From Bacteroidaceae bacterium (GTDB lineage: Bacteria; Bacteroidota; Bacteroidia; Bacteroidales; Bacteroidaceae), in NCBI GenBank assembly GCA_900765575.1, contig CAAFRW010000028.1, positions 1 to 6,732 on the forward strand: 6,732 bases of DNA. The letters run 5' to 3'. The notes below the pieces were generated by a model. The model made no database searches. It worked only from the letters and a program-made list of their open reading frames with translations, and was not told where the DNA came from. The translations under genes and the position numbers were made by a program. Position 1 is the stretch's first letter; each line of letters begins with the position of its first letter. Below, in pieces: positions 1 to 5,833 of this stretch.

Positions 1-259
1 CTTCTTCGAGCAGATGAAACACGACTTCGGCCAGCCGGTCCAGTAACTTACCCGGCCTTTCCAATGCCACAATGGTGTTTTGAAACGTCGGCGCTTCGGG
101 ATGATGGATAATGGCCTCTATTTCCGCATCCTGCCGTTTCATGCCTTCCAGCATGGCAGGTTCGTAATGTGCTGTCGTTTTCTTGTCAAAAGGAGGTGTT
201 TGGTGAGGGGTTGTATATTCTTCCAAAAAAGGATTCAGAGCATGAAGTGTTGTTGTCAT
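1..259 (-). CDS. dcp: Peptidyl-dipeptidase Dcp (M3 metallopeptidase), N-terminal part, cut by window edge
   Basis: The frame opens at the ATG at 259-257 and stays open to the window edge, giving 86 codons. The product begins MTTTLHALNPFLEEYTTPHQ. It carries the typical N-terminal pattern of M3A oligopeptidases: NPFL, a P-F-D-K segment followed by HYEPAMLEGM, then PEAPTFQNTIVALE and a leucine-rich helix. Family members are zinc peptidases of about 680-720 residues that remove dipeptides from C-termini or degrade oligopeptides. The HEXXH zinc site lies far downstream and is not in the window, so catalytic integrity cannot be judged. The start is chosen because the family motif begins about eight residues later and no better in-frame start exists. 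It lies 48 bp downstream of the Crp/Fnr gene on the same strand with no terminator seen between them, so co-transcription is possible. Oligopeptidase A (prlC) is the alternative within the same family. Confidence 0.85.
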   Translation of the reverse strand, partial: MTTTLHALNPFLEEYTTPHQTPPFDKKTTAHYEPAMLEGMKRQDAEIEAIIHHPEAPTFQNTIVALERPGKLLDRLAEVVFHLLEE

Positions 260-307
260 AGACAATATATAATTACTTATTTTAATGATTTCATAAAGTA
301 AAAAGTA

Positions 308-985
308 CTACCAATCGGCTTTTAACTTTTCAAGAGCCGGCACTTTAAAGCCCATCCGTTGTAAACTGATTAGCTTTTTATCTTCCAGATTATTCAGAGC
401 CAGCGATATTTTATTACGGGTGCAACCCAACAGTAAAGCCAAGTCTTCCATCCTGATGCGCACAATCTTTTCCCCGTATGGTAGGTCGGAGAACAGGAAC
501 AGAAAGTCTACAATCTTCTTTTCCGTGCTATTGCCATAAGAAATCCGTCTCACCCGTTCATATAAATGTTGTGTTCCGTTACTCAAGAAATTGATAAAAT
601 TGATGCGGAAGGTTTCGTATTTATTCAGTTCGGTAGATAAGAACTCTTTTTCAATAGTCATCATACTCACATCCGTTTTGGCAATGTATGTAGACATGAA
701 ACGTTGATGCAATCCAAACAGAGAGAAAGGTTCTATCAAATAAGGAGCCGTTAAAACTTCTCCAAAGACAAACTTTTCTTCTTCAAAATCAGATTCAGCT
801 ATCATACTTCCCGAAAGTAAGAACACAAGATTCCTGCAAGGTTCTCCCTTTGCTATGATTTTCTCTCCAGCCTTGTAGGTCGAAAAATGGAATTTTACTT
901 TACTCAGGATATTCGTAAAGTCATTCTTCCCTAATCCCTGGAAAAGAGGAAGTTGTAATAACATATCATACATCGTTGTTTCCAT
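308..985 (-). CDS. Crp/Fnr-family transcriptional regulator
   Basis: A cytoplasmic DNA-binding regulator of 225 residues from the chosen start METTMYDML. Residues about 20-110 form a cyclic-nucleotide-binding-like beta-roll: LPLFQGLGKNDF, the turn around YKAGEKIIAKGEP, and LVFLLSGSM. A long dimerisation helix follows, then a C-terminal winged helix-turn-helix at about 165-215 (MEDLALLLGCTRNKISLALN then LEDKKLI). The canonical cAMP-contacting segment of Crp (GE...RS) is not recognisable and there is no FNR-type cysteine cluster, so the ligand is unknown. An upstream in-frame ATG at 1009 would add MRLKRNRN. The ATG at 985 is preferred because AGGA lies just before it and the likely -7 box at 1032-1025 would leave almost no leader for the ATG at 1009. 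It is divergent from the MarC gene and upstream of dcp, both plausible but unproven targets. Confidence 0.9.
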   Translation of the reverse strand: METTMYDMLLQLPLFQGLGKNDFTNILSKVKFHFSTYKAGEKIIAKGEPCRNLVFLLSGSMIAESDFEEEKFVFGEVLTAPYLIEPFSLFGLHQRFMSTYIAKTDVSMMTIEKEFLSTELNKYETFRINFINFLSNGTQHLYERVRRISYGNSTEKKIVDFLFLFSDLPYGEKIVRIRMEDLALLLGCTRNKISLALNNLEDKKLISLQRMGFKVPALEKLKADW

Positions 986-1024
986 ATTCCTGTTTCTTTT
1001 TAGGCGCATTCAATACTAACTATA

Positions 1025-1032
1025 CAAATATA
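1025..1032 (-). promoter_or_regulatory. Bacteroidetes-type -7 promoter element for the Crp/Fnr gene
   Basis: Reading the minus strand, 1032 to 1025 is TATATTTG, an exact match to the TAnnTTTG -7 consensus of Bacteroidetes. It would place transcription start near 1018-1020, about 33 nt before the preferred ATG at 985. No good TTTG -33 element is visible 19-21 bp upstream, so the call rests on the -7 box and its position. Confidence 0.5.
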
Positions 1033-1119
1033 ACTACGAAAACGACGGGAGGCTCTCTTTCACCCCTCTTTTTTTGTTTTTTTTATCTTTTCTTAAGTCT
1101 GCTATTTGTGTTTCTTTTC

Positions 1120-1151
1120 CTTGGGTTTTGTATAGAATTTAAATATATTTG
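1120..1151 (+). promoter_or_regulatory. Bacteroidetes-type promoter for the MarC-family gene
   Basis: TATATTTG at 1144-1151 matches the TAnnTTTG -7 consensus exactly. CTTG at 1120-1123 is a one-mismatch -33 element with 20-bp spacing. Transcription would start near 1158, giving a short leader of about 14 nt that contains little besides the ribosome binding site. Confidence 0.65.
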
Positions 1152-1160
1152 CACGCAAAA

Positions 1161-1168
1161 AAGGAGGT
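1161..1168 (+). promoter_or_regulatory. Strong Shine-Dalgarno site of the MarC-family gene
   Basis: AAGGAGGT, preceded by further A residues, is a near-complete complement to the 16S rRNA 3' end. It sits 3 nt before the ATG at 1172. Such strong sites are uncommon in Bacteroidales, and this one fixes the start codon despite the short spacing. Confidence 0.75.
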
Positions 1169-1171
1169 AAC

Positions 1172-1768
1172 ATGTTCTCAGCATTCAATTTTCAAGAGTT
1201 AGTCAGCGCGTTCATTGTGCTCTTTGCCGTTATCGATATCATCGGGTCTATTCCTATTATCCTCAATTTAAAGCAAAACGGACGGGCTGTTAACGCTAAC
1301 AAAGCAACGCTGATTTCGTTTGCATTGTTACTCGGTTTCTTCTATGCCGGAGACATGGTGCTAAAACTCTTTCAGGTAGATATTGCTTCTTTTGCTATAG
1401 CCGGTGCCTTTGTTATCTTTTTATTGTCACTGGAAATGATTCTGGATATAGAGATTTTCAAGAACCAGGGTCCCATTAAAGAGGCCACACTTATACCGCT
1501 GGTATTCCCATTGATAGCCGGTGCGGGAGCTTTTACCACACTTTTGTCACTACGTTCCGAGTATGCACCTGTCAACATCGTGCTGGCACTTATCTTAAAT
1601 ATGGCATGGGTGTACATCGTTTTACGCTCTACCAACCGGATAGAACGGATTCTAGGTAAAGGCGGCATCTACATGATTCGTAAATTCTTCGGTATTATCC
1701 TTTTAGCCATAGCAGCGCGTCTGTTAACAGCGAACCTGACGCAGCTGATTTCTCAGATGCAACAATAA
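1172..1768 (+). CDS. MarC-family (UPF0056) integral membrane protein
   Basis: A 198-residue inner-membrane protein with about six hydrophobic segments, roughly at residues 8-30, 45-63, 70-92, 105-127, 132-152 and 168-188. Family features visible are the N-terminal LVSAFIVLFAVIDIIGSIPI, the central block GPIKEATLIPLVFPLIAGAG, and the C-terminal RKFFGIILLAIAARLL. Length is normal for the family (about 190-220). MarC proteins are poorly characterised. Some relatives are described as neutral amino acid transporters and others have no proven substrate; the early link to multiple antibiotic resistance in E. coli was not upheld. The start is supported by a strong Shine-Dalgarno site and by the family N-terminus. 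It is transcribed alone, divergent from the Crp/Fnr regulator and convergent with apbE. Confidence 0.9.
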   Translation: MFSAFNFQELVSAFIVLFAVIDIIGSIPIILNLKQNGRAVNANKATLISFALLLGFFYAGDMVLKLFQVDIASFAIAGAFVIFLLSLEMILDIEIFKNQGPIKEATLIPLVFPLIAGAGAFTTLLSLRSEYAPVNIVLALILNMAWVYIVLRSTNRIERILGKGGIYMIRKFFGIILLAIAARLLTANLTQLISQMQQ

Positions 1769-1843
1769 TAAGGCGATAAAGAATTCGTTTCTCCATGAAT
1801 AAGGATTTATAGGGCTGTATCCTAACAGTATATTGCCTATCTG

Positions 1844-1925
1844 ATAACTAACTATGTGACGCCTTCTAACATTAAGAGTTATTCGAATAACTAACTATGT
1901 CAGAAGGCGTCACATTAAGAGTTAT
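1844..1925. repeat. 82-bp nested repeat: two palindromic units with an inverted core
   Basis: Two 39-bp units lie at 1844-1882 and 1887-1925, separated by TCGA. Both begin ATAACTAACTATGT and both end ACATTAAGAGTTAT, so the flanks are exact direct repeats with a 43-bp period. The 11-bp cores are GACGCCTTCTA (1858-1868) and CAGAAGGCGTC (1901-1911). These are reverse complements with one mismatch. The flanks of each unit are also imperfect inverted repeats of each other (10 of 14 positions). The whole element is therefore symmetric about 1884/1885 and could fold as one long hairpin or two small ones. It sits between the convergent MarC and apbE genes and may end transcription from both sides, although the T-runs are weak. 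The rest of 1769-2036 shows only small weak hairpins and no gene. Confidence 0.85.
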
Positions 1926-2036
1926 TTTGCCTCACATTTTGTCCGGAATAAAAGGCCGGATATTCTATTCCAGCCTACATAGCTCCTATAATTATCTCAT
2001 AAAGATTCACGGATAAGCCGGAAGAGTTTGCCGGGA

Positions 2037-3059
2037 TTATTTTTCATCTTTCAGATAAGACTTCATACCGTCGGTAAAGCAGGTAGCCATTTCTCCATTT
2101 TCATCTGTATAGATAAAATAAGCGTCTAACTCCGGATGCCTTGCGCACAGCAGTTTGGCAGAGTCTAGTCCCATGACCATAAAAGCCGTAGCGTAAGCAT
2201 CGGCCGTGGCACAATCTTTGGCAATCACCGTAGCGGATAAGATACTGTGCTGCACCGGATATCCCGTGCGGGGGTCTATAGTATGAGCATACTTTTTTCC
2301 GTCTTTATAATAGAAATTACGGTAGTTCCCCGAAGTCGCCATGCCTCGGTTGCTTATACTTAAAATGGTCTGTAACTCTTGGTTCATGGAAAGAGAATCG
2401 TCTATCGGCTTATTTACTCCGATTTTCCACAAACCCTTTTTCTGGTTTTGTCCTTTCATTACAATTTCCCCACCAATTTCAATCATATAGTTTCGAATAC
2501 CTTTCCTATCGAAAAGAGCTGCCACCACATCGCTTCCATAGCCTTTGGCAATCGAACTGCAATCCAGCATCACGTTTCCATTCGATTTAACAATAAGTCC
2601 GTCCTCTTTCCATACCTTCTCAAAACCTATATATTGCCGCAAACTGTCAATCGTTAACGAATCCACTCCCGTTCCGGCCTTAAATCCAAAGCCCCAAGCG
2701 TTTACCAAAGGAGCTACCGTGATATCGAAAGCACTATTGGTTTCCTTCGAAACAACCTTTGCCAAATCGAAAACCCTTAAAAACAAGGAATCGGGAATCA
2801 CCTCCTCATTACGGTTAATGCGGGTTATAATGGAGGTATCATTGAAAGGGGATAGCGCCGCATCCACCTTTTTCAGTTCCGTTTCAATCTCCTTTTGTAA
2901 ATCTTTATCATACTGATAAGTGACATTATAAATGGTTCCGAAAATGCGTCCTTGGTTATTCTGATACGGAGCATTACTATGCCGACGCAGAATGAGCACC
3001 GTACCCACAATCAATAGGATAAGAAAAGGCAACTGCCAGCGAATCTGTTTGTTCTTCAT
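2037..3059 (-). CDS. apbE: FAD:protein FMN transferase (ApbE family)
   Basis: A 340-residue flavin transferase that uses FAD and Mg2+ to attach FMN covalently to threonine or serine of target proteins outside the cytoplasm. An uncleaved-looking N-terminal membrane segment (about 9-25) lacks a lipobox cysteine, so it is probably a signal anchor facing the periplasm. Motifs visible are GTIYNVTYQ (41-49), FNDTSIITRIN (72-82), NAWGFGF (120-126), SSIAKGYGSD (168-177), EIGGEI (194-199), SGNYRN (243-248), HTIDPRTGYP (259-268) and ATADAYATA (284-292). The last contains the usual metal-binding Asp and Thr (D287, T291). All expected family blocks are present, so it should be active. It starts 4 nt after the mntP stop, indicating a two-gene operon. 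No obvious flavinylated partner (Nqr, Rnf or FMN-binding domain protein) is in the window, so its substrate is encoded elsewhere. Confidence 0.95.
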   Translation of the reverse strand: MKNKQIRWQLPFLILLIVGTVLILRRHSNAPYQNNQGRIFGTIYNVTYQYDKDLQKEIETELKKVDAALSPFNDTSIITRINRNEEVIPDSLFLRVFDLAKVVSKETNSAFDITVAPLVNAWGFGFKAGTGVDSLTIDSLRQYIGFEKVWKEDGLIVKSNGNVMLDCSSIAKGYGSDVVAALFDRKGIRNYMIEIGGEIVMKGQNQKKGLWKIGVNKPIDDSLSMNQELQTILSISNRGMATSGNYRNFYYKDGKKYAHTIDPRTGYPVQHSILSATVIAKDCATADAYATAFMVMGLDSAKLLCARHPELDAYFIYTDENGEMATCFTDGMKSYLKDEK

Positions 3060-3063
3060 AACT

Positions 3064-3636
3064 TTAGCACATTAAATGTTCATACAAAATCTTACAACCA
3101 ATAGCAATTAAAATAAAACCTCCCCACCGTTCCACCGGCCAATAGAAGCGTTTACGGAAGAAGATACCTATCAGGAGTCCGGCCATGGAAAAGAGAAACG
3201 AAACCAACCCTATCACCAAAACAGGCGAAAGAATAGATTGAATGGTTTTCATTCCCAAACAGGAAAAGGAAATACCTACGGCCAAGGCATCAATACTTGT
3301 CGCAACAGCCAAAGTGAGCACTACTTTCAAACGGGTAGGATTAAAGAGATGACATTCTTCTTCGCTTTTAAAGCTCTCCCAAATCATTTTACCTCCTAAA
3401 AAGGCGAGCAAAGCAAAAGCAATCCAATGGTCGTAACTCTCAATTAAATGACTGAAAGCATTGGTACACGTCCATCCGATAAGAGGCATCACGGCTTGGA
3501 ACACCCCAAAAAAGAGGGCCATCACCAGCATGGGACGCCATTGTATCTGTTTTAAAATAATGCCACTCGCCACAGAAACAGCAAAGCAATCCATTGCCAA
3601 ACCAACGGCAAGCAACCAGATTTCTAAAGAAGTCAT
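3064..3636 (-). CDS. mntP: Manganese efflux pump MntP
   Basis: A 190-residue inner-membrane protein with six predicted helices built as two related three-helix halves, the normal length for MntP (E. coli, 188). The paired acidic motifs are visible as LAMDCFAVSVASG (D16) and ATSIDALAVGISF (D116), each in a membrane helix. The repeated block GGKMIWESF (81-89) is mirrored by GGFILIAIGCKILYEH (172-187). Family members export Mn2+ and protect against manganese toxicity. The start MTSLEIWLLAVGLAMD fits the family N-terminus. It is separated from the upstream DUF6048-like gene by a 63-bp gap that contains an intrinsic terminator, and it is followed 4 nt later by apbE. No yybP-ykoY manganese riboswitch is recognisable in the short leader. 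Confidence 0.95.
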   Translation of the reverse strand: MTSLEIWLLAVGLAMDCFAVSVASGIILKQIQWRPMLVMALFFGVFQAVMPLIGWTCTNAFSHLIESYDHWIAFALLAFLGGKMIWESFKSEEECHLFNPTRLKVVLTLAVATSIDALAVGISFSCLGMKTIQSILSPVLVIGLVSFLFSMAGLLIGIFFRKRFYWPVERWGGFILIAIGCKILYEHLMC

Positions 3637-3658
3637 GTTTTATATCTTATTATGGCAA

Positions 3659-3691
3659 TAAAAAACGCATCCCGACATACCGCCGGGACGC
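3659..3691 (-). terminator. Intrinsic terminator between the DUF6048-like gene and mntP
   Basis: Read on the minus strand, GCGTCCCG (3691-3684) pairs with CGGGATGC (3674-3667) through 8 bp including one G-U pair. The loop is 9 nt, and after one G the arm is followed by six T residues (3665-3660). It lies between the barrel gene's stop codon and the mntP start, so it should end or attenuate the upstream operon. Confidence 0.85.
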
Positions 3692-3699
3692 TCCTTTCC

Positions 3700-4425
3700 T
3701 TACCAAGGTAAATAATAAATCAAATTATAAGTCGCTCCGAACAAAGCCGAATCGTTAATTCCGAATCCCGGTATATACCATGCGTCCGAATTCGGGTTCT
3801 CCTTCACGCTCAACCTTCTCTTATAGCGAAGCGACCATCCCATGTGGAAATTCTTCACTATCTGCGTCCGCAAGCCCACTACAATTTCAGCCCACGCCGC
3901 ATTCGATTTCAGTCCGTCGTAATAGAAAGGAACCGAGCCTCCCCATACCGGGTCGGTCAAGTCGGGAGCGCTGATATCATAATTAAAAGAGGTGAAACCG
4001 AAACGAATACCTCCAAAAATATAACTCGGCGTTTCTTTCTTATAAAAGAAATTATAATTCATACCCACCCGAAAATAAGGGGCAGCCACTTTATAATGAA
4101 TATCCTTATCATCATCCGTCATATCAGTAGAACCATATCCTATCTCCACGACCGGAAAGAAGCGATTCTTCAGATTCATTTCAGCCGACACCTCATAACT
4201 TTGGTAATCATTTCCGAAAACCTTACCAATCACCCCAAATAAGTCCGCCGAAATAGAGAGCCCTCTTATAAGTCCCTGTTTTTTCTCCGTCTGCTCCTTG
4301 CCTATAGAGACTCCTTCTTTTCCGGCCGGTTTGGACTGTTCGGATTCATTCTGCGCATTCATCGGGGCGGCTAAACCCAGACTACATACCAGCAGTATAA
4401 TATATTTTGATATTTTCTTTTGCAT
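3700..4425 (-). CDS. DUF6048-like outer-membrane beta-barrel protein
   Basis: A 241-residue exported protein. Residues 1-24 form a signal peptide (KK, then IILLVCSLGLAAP, predicted cleavage after MNA). A polar, charged linker of about 25 residues follows, then a chain of amphipathic strands rich in alternating aromatic residues (YFRVGMNYNFFY, YIFGGIRFGFTSF, MGWSLRYKRRL). It ends in GATYNLIYYLPW with a terminal aromatic residue, as in outer-membrane barrels. The match to DUF6048 is from remembered family character and is not checked by search. No function is known to me. Its start overlaps the last 44 bp of the upstream lipoprotein gene, which implies translational coupling and a shared role. 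The gene is followed by an intrinsic terminator, so it is the last of the four-gene envelope operon. Confidence 0.8.
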   Translation of the reverse strand: MQKKISKYIILLVCSLGLAAPMNAQNESEQSKPAGKEGVSIGKEQTEKKQGLIRGLSISADLFGVIGKVFGNDYQSYEVSAEMNLKNRFFPVVEIGYGSTDMTDDDKDIHYKVAAPYFRVGMNYNFFYKKETPSYIFGGIRFGFTSFNYDISAPDLTDPVWGGSVPFYYDGLKSNAAWAEIVVGLRTQIVKNFHMGWSLRYKRRLSVKENPNSDAWYIPGFGINDSALFGATYNLIYYLPW

Positions 4426-4858
4426 CGTAAGTTACTTCTGGATTTATGATTTGAATGGAATCTATCGCGTTGTTCGTACTACGTACTCCCTCAAGAAAAT
4501 GATACATGCCCGTTCCGCAGTCCATTGAAATAAAATGAGGAATATTGGCATGCTTTACAAAAATAGAATCCACTATCTTCTCGGTATAGTGAACAATAAA
4601 AGTGTCTTCCGTATGGGTATACGACAAAGGTAACTGGAATTGTTTCGGATTCGCTTCCTGATTAATCAGCACGGAATCTGTTCCGGCAGCTGTTACGGAA
4701 ATAGTTCCGGACAAAGAGACAGCCTGTCCCCTTTCATTATAAAACCCATAATTCGTATAAGACGTATTGGTGATAACACAATCCGTATTGCTACAAGACG
4801 TGCCCAGCCACCCTATCAGCCCGATGCCTACTATAAGACCAATTACTGCTTTTCTCAT
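4382..4858 (-). CDS. DUF6452-like lipoprotein
   Basis: A 158-residue exported protein. A short basic start (MRKAV) leads into a hydrophobic stretch to about residue 20 and then LGTSCSNTDC. Cys22 is the likely lipidated residue, although Leu is at -4 rather than the classic -3. The rest has no membrane segment and reads as beta-rich: LSGTISVTAAGTDSVLINQ, LPLSYTHTEDTFIVHYT, the block HFISMDCGTGMYHFL, and a final IDSIQIINPEVTYDAKENIK. This order of blocks resembles DUF6452. The assignment is from memory and the role is unknown. The start codon overlaps the glycosyltransferase stop as ATGA (4858-4855), and the end overlaps the next gene by 44 bp, so all three are probably translationally coupled. 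C27 and C114 (in MDCGTG) might form a disulfide, which is inference. Confidence 0.8.
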   Translation of the reverse strand: MRKAVIGLIVGIGLIGWLGTSCSNTDCVITNTSYTNYGFYNERGQAVSLSGTISVTAAGTDSVLINQEANPKQFQLPLSYTHTEDTFIVHYTEKIVDSIFVKHANIPHFISMDCGTGMYHFLEGVRSTNNAIDSIQIINPEVTYDAKENIKIYYTAGM

Positions 4859-5814
4859 TCAATCACCTTTTCTATTTTATAATTATTCCTGTCCGGAGCA
4901 TTACGCGTCACCAATTCACCGATAAAACCGGCCAAAAAGAGTTGAGTACCTAGAATCATCATGGTCAGCGCCAAATAAAAATAAGGAGAATCCGTTACCA
5001 ATATATAAGGCATACTGTGACTCATGGCATACAACTTTGTTACACCCACTATAACAATGGCAATAAAACCAATAATGAACATTAGCGAGCCCAGGAAACC
5101 GAAGATATGCATGGGCTTTACTCCAAACTTCGATAAGAACCACAACGACAGCAAATCCAGATAACCATTAAAGAAACGGTTTAAGCCTCCAAACTTGGTT
5201 TTACCGAATTTACGTGCCTGATGACGTACTACCTTCTCGCCTATTTTGGGGAATCCTGCGTTTTTTGCCAGATAAGGAATATAACGATGCATCTCCCCGT
5301 ATACTTCTATATTTTTAATAACCTCTTTACGGTAAGCTTTCAGCCCGCAATTAAAATCATGCAGATTATGAATACCCGACACCGCACGCGCCGTGGCATT
5401 GAACAATTTAGTAGGAAGGGTCTTCGATAACGGGTCATACCGTTTCTGCTTCCAGCCGGATACCAAATCATAACCATCTTCCACAATCATACGGTACAAC
5501 TCCGGAATTTCGTCCGGACTATCCTGCAAATCGGCATCCATTGTAATCACCACATTTCCTTCGGCACGTTCAAACCCACAATAAAGAGCAGGTGACTTTC
5601 CATAGTTCCTACGGAATTTAATTCCTTTTACACGCCCGGGATTTTCTTTTTGCAACGACTCTATCACTTCCCACGAACGGTCTGTACTACCATCATTTAC
5701 AAAGATAACTTCGTAAGAAAAGTCATTCGCTTTCATTACGCTGTCAATCCATGTATACAGTTCAAGAAGCGATTCATCTTCATTAAATAAAGGTATAACT
5801 ACAGAAATATCCAT
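4855..5814 (-). CDS. Family 2 glycosyltransferase, polyprenyl-phosphate type (DPM1/GtrB/ArnC-like)
   Basis: A 319-residue membrane-anchored GT-A glycosyltransferase. The catalytic domain (about 1-230) shows MDISVVIPLFNEDESL, the nucleotide-binding VNDGSTDRS (39-47), the metal-binding DADLQDSPDEIP (93-104), NCGLKAYRKEV (155-165) and HQARKFGKTKFG (198-209), which corresponds to the HxxRxxGxSKY/F segment of this subgroup. Two C-terminal helices lie at about 235-258 and 277-300. This layout matches enzymes that move a sugar from a nucleotide donor to undecaprenyl or dolichyl phosphate on the cytoplasmic face. The donor sugar cannot be read from sequence. It follows the DUF4199 gene by 19 bp and overlaps the lipoprotein gene by ATGA. 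The DUF4199 protein could act with it, as GtrA does with GtrB, but this is only an analogy. Confidence 0.92.
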   Translation of the reverse strand: MDISVVIPLFNEDESLLELYTWIDSVMKANDFSYEVIFVNDGSTDRSWEVIESLQKENPGRVKGIKFRRNYGKSPALYCGFERAEGNVVITMDADLQDSPDEIPELYRMIVEDGYDLVSGWKQKRYDPLSKTLPTKLFNATARAVSGIHNLHDFNCGLKAYRKEVIKNIEVYGEMHRYIPYLAKNAGFPKIGEKVVRHQARKFGKTKFGGLNRFFNGYLDLLSLWFLSKFGVKPMHIFGFLGSLMFIIGFIAIVIVGVTKLYAMSHSMPYILVTDSPYFYLALTMMILGTQLFLAGFIGELVTRNAPDRNNYKIEKVIE

Positions 5815-5833
5815 AATGCTTGACTATATAAAA

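Noticed and set aside
80..301. Plus-strand open frame of 73 codons
   Set aside because: It lies antisense to the dcp start, which has a clear family match, and its protein is low-complexity and basic with no recognisable feature.
976..1170. Plus-strand open frame of 64 codons in the intergenic region
   Set aside because: Its hydrophobic sequence comes from the T-rich tract, and it covers both divergent promoters and the MarC ribosome binding site.
1844..1925. CRISPR-like repeat pair
   Set aside because: There are only two units with no unique spacer between them, and the units are internally palindromic with inverted cores; no cas genes are nearby.
1942..1971. Small hairpins TCCGG/CCGGA and GGAATA/TATTCC
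   Set aside because: Stems are only 5-6 bp, mutually exclusive and not followed by a T-run on either strand, so a terminator call is not supported.
2015..2045. ATAA-CCGG/CCGG-TTAT hairpin before a T-run at the apbE 3' end
   Set aside because: Pairing is broken by unequal internal bulges and four-base stems; it could be a weak plus-strand terminator but overlaps the apbE stop.
3637..3699. Manganese riboswitch (yybP-ykoY) upstream of mntP
   Set aside because: The 63-bp gap contains only a simple terminator hairpin and none of the conserved riboswitch loops.
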